Virus record (IMG/VR): IMGVR_UViG_3300030380_004319 | Location: 1-33,753 of that record | Direction: 5' to 3' (one strand) | Origin: a virus | Length of the DNA: 33,753 nucleotides | In this document: piece by piece, positions 6,362 through 12,592 of the stretch | Numbering within the stretch: position 1 is the first letter of the stretch | Layout of the letters: every line of letters begins with the position of its first letter | Position numbers and translations under genes: made by a program | The notes under the pieces: generated by a model | Databases searched by the model: none | The model's input: the letters and a program-made list of their open reading frames with translations, nothing else | What the model was told of the DNA's origin: nothing

Positions 6362-6759
6362 TACACAGCACCCATTTTTATTTCTGCTCTAGCATTAGAA
6401 TTTTGCTCAATCATTCCATCTAGTTTTTTTTCTTTACCAATATATTTGCTTGAAACTTCTGCGAATACGTCTTTTTCTTTTTGTATTTCTTCTTTCTTTT
6501 CTTTAACTTTTACATCTATATTAGCTTTTGCTTCTGCTACTTTGTCTGTAATTTTTTCGTTTATTCCAACTGGATATTTATATTCAATAAATTTTTCATC
6601 TAATAAATCTTTTAACTCTTGCTCTAGTCTTTTAATTTTATTTGATGATTGTACTTTTTCTAAATGTATTTTTTCAAAATATAATCCTAATACGTGAGGA
6701 TCATAACGATAAAAACCCCCCTCAAATCTTATCAATTTATTTTCGTTAATATCATTCAT
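6361..6759 (-). CDS. Hypothetical coiled-coil protein
   Basis: 132 residues. A short N-terminal beta-like segment (RFEGGFYRYDPHVLGLYF) is followed by a long Lys/Glu-rich coiled coil (about residues 30-115). No membrane segment or catalytic motif. ATGA overlap with the HNH gene upstream. Could be a structural adaptor in the recombination/replication set, but no specific role can be read. Confidence 0.65.
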   Translation of the reverse strand: MNDINENKLIRFEGGFYRYDPHVLGLYFEKIHLEKVQSSNKIKRLEQELKDLLDEKFIEYKYPVGINEKITDKVAEAKANIDVKVKEKKEEIQKEKDVFAEVSSKYIGKEKKLDGMIEQNSNARAEIKMGAV

Positions 6760-7034
6760 AAATATTGTCCCTCTAATTTATCAGCTATATTGCGAAGATT
6801 AATAACTCTTGCTTTAGTATTATATGTTTTATCGCTATGACATTTGTCGTGGCATTTTCTACAAAGACAAATTAGATTTTCAATATAATCTTTACATTTA
6901 CTGCCACCACTTCCTTTATTACTAATATGATGTACGTCTGCTCCCCATTCGCCACACATACTGCATTGTTCAGTTTGCGATAATGTTAAATCGTCCCACC
7001 AAAATTGTTGAAAAATATTTATGTGATTTTTCAT
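6756..7034 (-). CDS. HNH endonuclease
   Basis: 92 residues with a complete small HNH module: zinc knuckle C24-x2-C27, DVHH at 33-36 (catalytic H), N53 (ENLICLCRKC), second knuckle C58-x2-C61, and H62/H66. Cuts DNA using one metal. Phage copies take part in packaging, recombination or homing. Here it sits with endonuclease I and the recombination genes rather than with TerS, so a recombination or host-DNA role is plausible. ATGA overlap with the upstream gene. Confidence 0.88.
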   Translation of the reverse strand: MKNHINIFQQFWWDDLTLSQTEQCSMCGEWGADVHHISNKGSGGSKCKDYIENLICLCRKCHDKCHSDKTYNTKARVINLRNIADKLEGQYL

Positions 7035-7402
7035 TCGTTAATCCATGCTTGTGGAATTGTTAGATCACAATATTTAAAACCAAGTTTTTCACACCACATA
7101 GCGTAAGTAGTTTTAGATTTATTACCAATTTTTGTTTTACTATTAGAAAATAGAAAACGAATATCGTATTTACTTCCAAACTGATCTTTAATTAATCTAT
7201 GCTTTTTTCTATCAGCAGTTAAAAACTGTCCTTTAGCTTCTATTATAATTCCATTTGGCAAAATAAAATCTGGTTTATAATATGAATATTTTGCAGGTTT
7301 TTGATAAATTATTCTCATAGTCTCATATTCATAATTTATTTTTAATGCAGATAATTGATCTGCAACTTTTTGCTCTAATCCTGATCTAAATTTATGACTC
7401 AT
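7031..7402 (-). CDS. T7-type endonuclease I (Holliday junction resolvase)
   Basis: 123 residues from ATG 7402, which overlaps the upstream TGA; the ATG at 7432 lies inside the previous gene and is less likely. It aligns without doubt to T7 gp3: FRSGLE at the start, YKPDFILPNG, then EAKG and DRKKH. The catalytic residues E10, D45, E55 and K57 match T7 E20/D55/E65/K67 with a constant offset of 10. It resolves branched DNA formed in replication and recombination before packaging. The T7 protein is longer at both ends (149 residues). Confidence 0.95.
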   Translation of the reverse strand: MSHKFRSGLEQKVADQLSALKINYEYETMRIIYQKPAKYSYYKPDFILPNGIIIEAKGQFLTADRKKHRLIKDQFGSKYDIRFLFSNSKTKIGNKSKTTYAMWCEKLGFKYCDLTIPQAWINE

Positions 7403-7590
7403 CTGTATTTCTCGTTGTAACAACGCAAACAATATCTGATTGCGCCTTCTTCATAATATGAATAGTTTGGTGGAAGATAAGTACACATATTTTGATCTGT
7501 GTACTTTCTTTCACAAATGACACATGGAAACGTCTTTATTTCCTTAACGTATCTTTTTTTAACTTTTTTTAATTGCAAAACTTGAGCCAT
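7399..7590 (-). CDS. Small protein with paired CxxC motifs
   Basis: 63 residues. A basic N-terminus (LQLKKVKKRYVKEIK) is followed by FPCVICERKY and YCLRCYNEKY, two CxxC knuckles about 28 residues apart with an extra Cys between. Likely one structural zinc. Possibly nucleic-acid binding. TAATG overlap with the SSB-like gene, ATGA-type overlap with endonuclease I. Confidence 0.65.
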   Translation of the reverse strand: MAQVLQLKKVKKRYVKEIKTFPCVICERKYTDQNMCTYLPPNYSYYEEGAIRYCLRCYNEKYR

Positions 7591-7913
7591 TAAAACGGAA
7601 TATCCTCTTCTTCTTGTGCATTAGACATTTGAGCTTTTTGATATTCAGGAGTTCCCATAATTTTAGATTGATCTATTTTGGGAGCTGTGTTTGTTGTCTG
7701 TGTATTAGCACTTTGATTTTCTGCTATTTGCACATACAATGATCCATCATCATTTTTCCATAAGGCAGCGCCAATTGATGATCCTTTACGCAAAACAATA
7801 TCTTCTTGTAAAGTTGCTTCTGGATAGGCAATATTTTTGTTTTGATAATTAGGTTTATTATCGCCTTGTTCTTTATAATTATTTTTAAATAGTCGTATCT
7901 TTATTGGTTTCAT
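7590..7913 (-). CDS. Single-strand DNA-binding-like protein with acidic tail
   Basis: 107 residues. The C-terminus EEEDIPF is the hallmark acidic tip of bacterial and phage SSB proteins, used to recruit partners. The N-terminal half (KIRLFKNNY ... SIGAALWKNDDGSLYVQIAE) looks beta-rich, as in a small OB-like domain, followed by a Gln/Asn/Thr-rich linker. It is too short and divergent to call canonical SSB. Position directly after Erf and the exonuclease fits a recombination-mediating ssDNA binder. Confidence 0.65.
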   Translation of the reverse strand: MKPIKIRLFKNNYKEQGDNKPNYQNKNIAYPEATLQEDIVLRKGSSIGAALWKNDDGSLYVQIAENQSANTQTTNTAPKIDQSKIMGTPEYQKAQMSNAQEEEDIPF

Positions 7914-8409
7914 GATTAAACGTTTTCTTTTTTGTGTTGCTTATTCCGTTGGAATTATAATTATCTTTTCTTGAAGTCTTTGATCCATCAAAACGAGTAT
8001 TCTCGTCTCCATCAACATCAACTTTATCTCCAGTTGGTATTTGAAAGAGACCACGCATAAACTGTTTTAATGTATAACTTTGTGCTGATCCCATAGCTTG
8101 ACCTCCAGTAAAAGGAACAAACTGATTTCTTGTGAAAATTTTATCCCAAACAAATCCGTCTTTATGAGATAATGTAAATTCGTAAACTATATGTAACCAT
8201 TTTTTAGCATCGCCAATTACATCACAGCTAACTTCACTTGTTGATATAATAAGACCATGCTTTGCACATAATGGATTAAGTGCTTCTAAAAATGTATCAA
8301 TATCTACATAATTATATTTTGCAAATTCATTAGTATCAGTTTTTTCTAATTTTTTTATATCTTGCATAATTGCATTGATAGAATTTAATACTGGATTACT
8401 TTGAGTCAT
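7885..8409 (-). CDS. erf: Erf-type ssDNA-annealing recombinase
   Basis: 174 residues. YNYVDIDTFLEALNPLCAKH (33-52) and GSAQSYTLKQFMRGLFQIP in the middle followed by D-x-D are the two signature blocks of the ERF superfamily (P22 Erf and relatives). It anneals complementary single strands and can circularise or repair phage DNA. The C-terminal ~45 residues are basic and Asn/Thr-rich, as is usual. It overlaps the exonuclease gene by 14 nt and the SSB-like gene by 29 nt, forming a classic recombination cassette. Confidence 0.88.
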   Translation of the reverse strand: MTQSNPVLNSINAIMQDIKKLEKTDTNEFAKYNYVDIDTFLEALNPLCAKHGLIISTSEVSCDVIGDAKKWLHIVYEFTLSHKDGFVWDKIFTRNQFVPFTGGQAMGSAQSYTLKQFMRGLFQIPTGDKVDVDGDENTRFDGSKTSRKDNYNSNGISNTKKKTFNHETNKDTTI

Positions 8410-9037
8410 TTTTTCCTTTTGTTTTCATTAAATTGTTGATCTGCTTATCAAGATCAAACGCTTCTCTAAGCAAACTAAAATAAGCAAAAGCTGTATCTAA
8501 ATCTTCTTTTGAGAATTCTCTTATTTCTGTATCTGTGTTGTCTTTCGGAAATCTACAGACTACAAATTTTTCTATTTTATAATTAGAATTTTCTTCTATT
8601 AATTGTCTGTAAGCTGATCCTTGTAATAAATAATCAGAATAAATGCCTTTACTTGTTTTAAAATCTATAAGTGTATTTTCATTAACTAATAAATCTGGTG
8701 TGCCACCATATAAATATTTCTCACTACAAAAATGTTTTTCTGTCCAAGTAACATCATACTTCTGTTGCTCCCACCATTGTATAAATTGATTATAACAATT
8801 TAATATTTTTTCATCTTTAGGAAGTTCGTAGTATTCGCCTTTAACTTCCATTTCGGCGTAATCATGTAAAGCAGTTCCAATATCTCCTGCATTTTTTAAT
8901 TCTGTAAAATAATCTTTTCCATCTAGTCCAAGACGATTTGCCCATATTATTAATGGTGTACTATTTTTATATCTACTTAATATTTGTGTAGTAGTAGGAA
9001 CTTTTTTGTTATTAATTCTATAATCTACTGTAGGCAT
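8396..9037 (-). CDS. PD-(D/E)XK exonuclease (RecB/Cas4-like)
   Basis: 213 residues from ATG 9037. The frame is open to 9118, but the domain begins here (MPTVDYRINNKKVPTTTQIL) and the longer form adds a segment overlapping the previous ORF. Motifs in order: H58 (ALHDYAE), E100, GGTPD with D115, LIDFKTSKG with D125 and K127, and Q139..Y143 (LLQGSAYRQL), the QxxxY of RecB-like nucleases. It should resect 5' ends to give ssDNA for the Erf protein encoded next. No clear Shine-Dalgarno before this start. Confidence 0.88.
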   Translation of the reverse strand: MPTVDYRINNKKVPTTTQILSRYKNSTPLIIWANRLGLDGKDYFTELKNAGDIGTALHDYAEMEVKGEYYELPKDEKILNCYNQFIQWWEQQKYDVTWTEKHFCSEKYLYGGTPDLLVNENTLIDFKTSKGIYSDYLLQGSAYRQLIEENSNYKIEKFVVCRFPKDNTDTEIREFSKEDLDTAFAYFSLLREAFDLDKQINNLMKTKGKNDSK

Positions 9038-9042
9038 GATGA

Positions 9043-9234
9043 TTAAAGGGCGAAAATCAAGATCGTGGTCTTGTTTGCACAAACTGTAAATTGAAGTCCA
9101 AAAAAATTTACAGCCCATTTTCGCCCCTCAACCCAAGGAGCGACTACTAACCATTTATGTTTGAAAGGAATAATGATAGTCAGTAGCCCTTCAACGTGCA
9201 TGAAAAAACTTCTAAACAACACGTTGAAACTCAT
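9043..9234 (-). CDS. Possible small protein, Trp/hydrophobic-rich
   Basis: 63 residues. The case for it is positional: its ATG at 9234 is 1 nt after the stop of the membrane peptide at 9236, and its TAA is 5 nt before the exonuclease start. The sequence (IPFKHKWLVVAPWVEGRKWA) has no recognised family. A 9-bp inverted repeat spans its first codons and an alternative ATG at 9201 lies beside it. It may instead be a leader segment with an accidental frame. Confidence 0.42.
   Translation of the reverse strand: MSFNVLFRSFFMHVEGLLTIIIPFKHKWLVVAPWVEGRKWAVNFFGLQFTVCANKTTILIFAL
9190..9228. repeat. Inverted repeat TTCAACGTG/CACGTTGAA
   Basis: Perfect 9-bp arms at 9190-9198 and 9220-9228 with a 21-nt loop. 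In the leftward transcript it would form a hairpin across the start of the ORF at 9234, enclosing the alternative ATG at 9201. No U-run follows, so it is not an intrinsic terminator. Possible translational control element or protein-binding site. Confidence 0.5.
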
Positions 9235-9235
9235 A

Positions 9236-9340
9236 TTACGTAACTATTAGCCAAAACCAAAACAGCCCAGCTACAACTGGCACCATAAATATTTTAAAAA
9301 TAAGTCTAATAATTAAATTTCTAATTAGATTTTTTTTCAT
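9236..9340 (-). CDS. 34-residue membrane peptide
   Basis: ATG 9340 overlaps the stop of the upstream gene as ATGA; TAA at 9238-9236. The product starts MKKNLIRNLIIRLIFKIFMV and continues into PVVAGLFWFWLIVT: a basic N-terminus followed by a continuous hydrophobic helix. The basic N-terminus implies N-in topology. Coupling at both ends supports expression. Small early membrane peptides can act in superinfection exclusion or host takeover, but no family is recognised. Confidence 0.6.
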   Translation of the reverse strand: MKKNLIRNLIIRLIFKIFMVPVVAGLFWFWLIVT

Positions 9341-9522
9341 GATTGACTCGTTATTAATTTTATATGATGAGCAAGTTGTTTAGATTGAAGCTTAGAATAT
9401 CCAGTATTTGATAATTCTTGCTTTCTTACCTTGCAATCTTGCTTATATTTTTGCTCTCTAAAAGCTAAAGTTCTTCTTAATTTTGCAGATAACTTTGGTA
9501 AGTTTTTCAGCTTCTTATTCAT
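9337..9522 (-). CDS. Basic small protein, first gene of the leftward operon
   Basis: 61 residues, strongly basic and helical (KLKNLPKLSAKLRRTLAFRE, then QKYKQDCKVRKQELSNTGYS). No recognised domain. As the promoter-proximal gene of the leftward early operon it could be a host-takeover or regulatory factor. The nearest upstream purine tract is GAGCAAG, a weak RBS. The stop overlaps the next gene (ATGA). Confidence 0.6.
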   Translation of the reverse strand: MNKKLKNLPKLSAKLRRTLAFREQKYKQDCKVRKQELSNTGYSKLQSKQLAHHIKLITSQS

Positions 9523-9578
9523 ACAACTTGCTCTTTTTTGCTAATTAAAATTAATGCTCTCAGCTTATCTGAGTTTGC

Positions 9579-9602
9579 ATATTCAAGTATTTACTTGAAT
9601 AT
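9579..9602. promoter_or_regulatory. 24-bp perfect palindrome, likely operator
   Basis: ATATTCAAGTA-TT-TACTTGAATAT: 11-bp perfect arms with a 2-bp spacer, 57 bp upstream of the first leftward start codon. It lies where the 5' UTR or core promoter of the leftward operon would be. On the minus strand TGC-TAATAAT, an extended -10-like sequence, lies just upstream of it. A dimeric HTH repressor such as the adjacent LexA-type protein is a natural candidate ligand. Confidence 0.6.
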
Positions 9603-9619
9603 TTGTTTCATTATTAGCA

Positions 9620-9662
9620 ATTTTACGCAAAATCAAGAATAAATATTAGTTATTTTACGCAA
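9620..9662. repeat. Direct repeats ATTTTACGCAA, 32 bp apart
   Basis: Identical 11-mers at 9620-9630 and 9652-9662, offset by 32 bp (about three helical turns). A one-mismatch copy, ATTTTAAGCAA, is at 9841-9851. The spacing puts the sites on one face of the helix. They could be activator sites for the leftward promoter or short iterons. Confidence 0.5.
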
Positions 9663-9723
9663 GTTTTAGAAAAAGTTTGCAAATTTAAGCATATGAAGTC
9701 TGAATTTGACGTAGAATTTGAAT

Positions 9724-9756
9724 AAAAAAAAAGAGAGGGAACTTATTTCCCTCTCT
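9724..9756 (-). terminator. Leftward intrinsic terminator
   Basis: On the minus strand GAGAGGGAAA-taa-g-TTCCCTCTC forms a stem of at least nine pairs (arms 9747-9755 and 9733-9741, plus one A-T) and is followed by nine consecutive T (9732-9724). This is a textbook rho-independent terminator for leftward RNA. On the plus strand there is no U-run, so it acts mainly leftward. No leftward gene lies to its right, which implies either a short RNA or insulation from antisense transcription. Confidence 0.85.
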
Positions 9757-9773
9757 CTCCAGCAACATTAATA

Positions 9774-9791
9774 AAACAATGACTATTGTTT
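9774..9791. promoter_or_regulatory. Inverted repeat AAACAAT-GACT-ATTGTTT
   Basis: Perfect 7-bp arms (9774-9780 and 9785-9791) with a 4-bp spacer. The right arm runs into TTGACA at 9790-9795, so a protein bound here would cover the -35 of the candidate rightward promoter. This is consistent with autoregulation of the LexA-HTH gene, as an inference. Confidence 0.5.
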
Positions 9792-9819
9792 GACACAAAT
9801 TAAATCTAAAAAATACATA
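9790..9819 (+). promoter_or_regulatory. Candidate sigma70-type promoter for the rightward early operon
   Basis: A consensus -35 TTGACA (9790-9795) is followed after 18 bp by TACATA (9814-9819), a poor -10. Transcription would start near 9826, giving a ~100-nt leader before the LexA-HTH gene. Only the -35 is strong. Confidence 0.35.
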
Positions 9820-9927
9820 TTTCAATTACTGTTATGTGTAATTTTAAGCAAATAAAATACATTATCAGAAAATTTATGAAAATTCACACAATGAAATAAA
9901 AAAATAATTTCTGTAAATGTTCTGTAT

Positions 9928-10197
9928 ATGAGAGTTCATTGTAATTTATGTAATCAAGAAAAAGATTTACAAGTTACGCTTACAACAAAACAACATAAAG
10001 TTTTTAATTTTATAAAAAATTACAAAGTAAAATATAAAAAATCGCCAACATATAGAGAGATTGCAAGTAATTGCGATTTTAAAAGCACAAGTAACGTTGA
10101 TAGATACATTTATTTATTAAAGAAAAAAAATTTAATAGATGTCTCTCCATATACTCATAGATCAATACAAATTTTAAAGGAACCAATTAGTGAATAG
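9928..10197 (+). CDS. LexA-type winged-helix regulator without peptidase domain
   Basis: 89 residues. From about residue 17, VTLTTKQHKVFNFIKNYKVK then KSPTYREIASNCDF, STSNVDRYIYLLKKKNLI and a C-terminal RSIQIL match the LexA DNA-binding domain order (E. coli: LT.RQ.EV...I, PPTRAEIA, LG, SPNAAEEHL, KALARKG.IEI, RGIRLL). The Ser-Lys autocleavage domain is absent, so RecA-triggered cleavage is not expected. An N-terminal CNLC pair may bind metal. No good RBS precedes ATG 9928. The gene overlaps the ABC-GNAT gene and is the likely controller of the divergent region. Confidence 0.8.
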   Translation: MRVHCNLCNQEKDLQVTLTTKQHKVFNFIKNYKVKYKKSPTYREIASNCDFKSTSNVDRYIYLLKKKNLIDVSPYTHRSIQILKEPISE

Positions 10198-11308
10198 TTT
10201 ATTTCAAGACTATGAGCTAAAACAAACTAAAGAATTAATTAGTAAAGTTAATGTTAATGATATTACAAAAGAAATTAGTACAGCTTTTGATTATGAATTT
10301 GATGGAAAAACTAAATTTGAGTTGCCATTATTTAGAAAGCCAAAAGATGATTTTAATATTGGATTAATAGTTGGCCCCTCAGGAAGTGGAAAGTCTAATA
10401 TATTAAAAGAATTTAATGAAGAAGAAAACATTAAATGGAAACATGACGAAGCTGTATGTTCACATTTTAGTAATCATGATGAAGCAATTGATAAATTAAG
10501 TGCTGTTGGATTTAATAGTATTCCAAGTTGGTTAAAACCCTATCATGTTTTATCTACTGGCGAAAAATTTAGAGTTGATCTTGCAAAAAGATTAAAAGAC
10601 AATGCAGTAATAGATGAGTTTACAAGTGTTGTAGATCGTAATGTTGCTAAGTCTTGTGCAAATGCACTAGGAAAATATATAAAAAAACAAAATATTAAGA
10701 ACGTTGTTTTTGCTAGTTGTCATTACGATATTATAGATTGGCTACAACCCGATTGGGTTTTTGACACTACATCCAACAAAGTTGTTGGAAGGAGGTGGGA
10801 AAGGCGATCCAAGATCGTTTTGGAAATATTTCCTTGTAGAGTCGAAATATGGCCATTGTTCAGGGAACATCACTATCTCACACAAGACATTAATAAAGGT
10901 GCTAGATGCTGGCTTGCAATCTGGAATGGATACCCAGTTGGATTTGAATCAGCAATCCCTCTTCCAACAGGAACAATAAAAGAAAAATGTTGGAGAGAAC
11001 ATAGACTTGTGATTTTGCCAGACTTTCAAGGATTAAGTATTGGCGCTAAATTTTCAGAATGGTTAGGAGAGTCATATAAAAGACAAAACATCAGATTTTT
11101 TAGCAAAACAGCACATCCAAGACTTGGCGAATATAGAGAGTTTAGCGATAAATGGAAAGCAACATCAAGTAATAAAAAAAATTTAAGTAAAGCTTATATG
11201 AATGATCTTGATAGAGTTAGATCGGGCGGAAATTTAATACAAAATGAGAATTCTATAATGAGACATATGAATAGAGTTTGTTATTCTCATGAATACGTTG
11301 GAGATTAA
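10190..11308 (+). CDS. ABC-type ATPase fused to a Mom-like GNAT domain
   Basis: 372 residues, GTG start inside the previous gene with AAAGGA upstream. Residues 1-200 are an ABC-type ATPase: Walker A GPSGSGKS (62-69), signature LSTGE (121-125), Walker B VIDEF (140-144), switch His H178 (ASCHYD). Residues about 205-372 resemble the GNAT fold, with FREHHYL (224-230), CWLAIWNGYPVGF (240-252) and HRLVILPDFQGLSIGAKFSE (271-290), the last holding the acyl-CoA-binding loop Q280-G-x-S-I-G. The order matches the family I recall as COG2401 (ABC ATPase plus acetyltransferase). Similar GNAT domains include phage Mu Mom, which modifies adenines. No transmembrane helices, so not a transporter. A DNA- or RNA-modifying role is an inference. 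Confidence 0.8.
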   Translation: MNSLFQDYELKQTKELISKVNVNDITKEISTAFDYEFDGKTKFELPLFRKPKDDFNIGLIVGPSGSGKSNILKEFNEEENIKWKHDEAVCSHFSNHDEAIDKLSAVGFNSIPSWLKPYHVLSTGEKFRVDLAKRLKDNAVIDEFTSVVDRNVAKSCANALGKYIKKQNIKNVVFASCHYDIIDWLQPDWVFDTTSNKVVGRRWERRSKIVLEIFPCRVEIWPLFREHHYLTQDINKGARCWLAIWNGYPVGFESAIPLPTGTIKEKCWREHRLVILPDFQGLSIGAKFSEWLGESYKRQNIRFFSKTAHPRLGEYREFSDKWKATSSNKKNLSKAYMNDLDRVRSGGNLIQNENSIMRHMNRVCYSHEYVGD

Positions 11309-11309
11309 A

Positions 11310-12095
11310 ATGAATATTAAACTTCCATGGACTAAATTATATTACAGCGATTTTTTAAATGGTTGTAGAGGACTAACACATCAACAACGAGGTCTTTATT
11401 TTACGTTGTTTTGCTTGGCTGGTATAGAAAATGGTCGTGGTTTACCTAATAATTTTGATGAATTATGTCATAGTGTAAATATTTATGACAAAAACCCAGA
11501 AGTTGTTGAACAGTTAAAAGCAGATTTAACATTAGTATTAAACAAAAAGTTTGTTTTAGTTGAAAATCGCTATCATAATCAAAGACAATTAGACGATTTT
11601 AACAGCGAAATACAAACAATTATTAATAAAAGTAATGCTGGCAAGATTTCTGTTAACAACAAACGCTTAACAAAAGCTAAACAGAAGCTCAACACAGTAT
11701 CTGAATCTGAATCTATATCTATATTTAATGATATAATATGGCCAAACTTAAAATTTAAAAAAGGGTCAAAAGTTGTTGCTCTTAACTCATATTTAAAAAA
11801 AGCATTTGATATAGATGAAAAAACACTAATTCAAAAATATAATGAACTTTGTTCAAATACTGCTGATCCTAAGTTTATTCCTCATTTTTCAACGTGGTTA
11901 AATCAAGAACGTTGGGAAGAAGAAATAGTTGTTAAAGAAGAAAAAGACGAATTTGGCATACAACCAAAAGACTCATATCGTAAATACGTTATTTTTGTAA
12001 AAAAAGGAATAAGAAGCACAGCAATTTCTGATGATATGGTTAAGGAAATGAGAAAAGAGGGACTTATTACAGAAGAAGAATATAAGGCATGGTAA
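11310..12095 (+). CDS. DUF1376 replication-type protein
   Basis: 261 residues from ATG 11310, chosen over 11289 because it follows the ABC-GNAT stop by 1 nt and has TTGGAG upstream. The N-terminal domain (PWTKLYYSDFLNGCRGLTHQ, then RGLYFTLFCLA) is DUF1376, a winged-helix-like domain of phage replication proteins that function like initiators. A polar linker (140-165) precedes a second helical domain ending PKFIPHFSTWLNQERWEEE, a typical C-terminal signature of phage replisome-organiser proteins. Probably the phage's own replication initiator or helicase loader, recruiting host enzymes. Confidence 0.8.
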   Translation: MNIKLPWTKLYYSDFLNGCRGLTHQQRGLYFTLFCLAGIENGRGLPNNFDELCHSVNIYDKNPEVVEQLKADLTLVLNKKFVLVENRYHNQRQLDDFNSEIQTIINKSNAGKISVNNKRLTKAKQKLNTVSESESISIFNDIIWPNLKFKKGSKVVALNSYLKKAFDIDEKTLIQKYNELCSNTADPKFIPHFSTWLNQERWEEEIVVKEEKDEFGIQPKDSYRKYVIFVKKGIRSTAISDDMVKEMRKEGLITEEEYKAW

Positions 12096-12592
12096 AGAAA
12101 AATAAGAAAAAAAAAGCTAAAATTTCAGATTATGGCGCACAAACAATAATAAAAATAGATGGAAAATTAATACGTGTAGTAGATCAACAAGAATTTAGAT
12201 TAACTTTTGGAAGTGCAACTGGAGACAGAAGAATAGAAAAAGTGCATAATTCAGTATTACAAAATTATTATGCTAGAGATTTATTAGACATTACGAATAG
12301 AGATAGAAATCAATTACGTTATATTGCTGGAAATAAATTTGAAATTACAAGTTATCACGCTGGATTACAGCAAAACGTAACAATGCAATATAAAGATAGA
12401 TCGCAAGGATCAATGGAAGAATTTAATACAAATCATTTAGATTCTTTAAATAAATTTAGAGAAGCTTATAAATATCTTGGTAATTTAAGTAAGATAGCAT
12501 GGCACGTAATTATAGATAATAAACCAGCAAAAAAACAAATGAATGAATTTAGAGAAAGTTTAGACGTGTTAATAGATTTCTATAAATTATAA
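12089..12592 (+). CDS. DUF6456-like phage protein
   Basis: 167 residues. A Lys-rich start (MVKKNKKKKAK) is followed by a beta-like segment and a helical C-terminal half: RNQLRYIAGNKFEITSYHAG, LDSLNKFREAYKYLGN and FRESLDVLIDFYKL. The layout (helix entered by a basic A-G motif, then a helix pair ending in -hYgL/K) resembles DUF6456; the family call is tentative. Overlaps the DUF1376 gene at ATGGTAA. Last gene before the structured intergenic element. Confidence 0.65.
   Translation: MVKKNKKKKAKISDYGAQTIIKIDGKLIRVVDQQEFRLTFGSATGDRRIEKVHNSVLQNYYARDLLDITNRDRNQLRYIAGNKFEITSYHAGLQQNVTMQYKDRSQGSMEEFNTNHLDSLNKFREAYKYLGNLSKIAWHVIIDNKPAKKQMNEFRESLDVLIDFYKL

Larger units (their letters stand above)
9523..9927. 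promoter_or_regulatory. Divergent control region between the leftward and rightward operons
   Basis: This 405-bp gap separates the first leftward gene (start 9522) from the LexA-HTH gene (start 9928). Reading rightward it holds a 24-bp palindrome, two ATTTTACGCAA direct repeats, a leftward intrinsic terminator, an inverted repeat touching a TTGACA hexamer, and a third related element ATTTTAAGCAA at 9841-9851. It is very A/T-rich. This is the main regulatory hub and a candidate replication origin, both inferred from layout. Confidence 0.7.

Noticed and set aside
8396-9118. Longer start for the exonuclease at 9118
   Set aside because: The added N-terminal 27 residues (CKFFWTSIYSLCKQ...) have no family match, while the domain begins at the methionine encoded at 9037.
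10788-10803. Internal Shine-Dalgarno (AGGAGGT) as start of a separate GNAT protein
   Set aside because: No ATG/GTG/TTG in the right frame at a usable distance; the nearest in-frame TTG is more than 20 nt away.
10761-10979. 72-codon plus-strand frame inside the ABC-GNAT gene
   Set aside because: It overlaps a gene with clear motifs in another frame, has no coupled neighbour and no recognisable domain; it probably follows from the higher G/C of this stretch.
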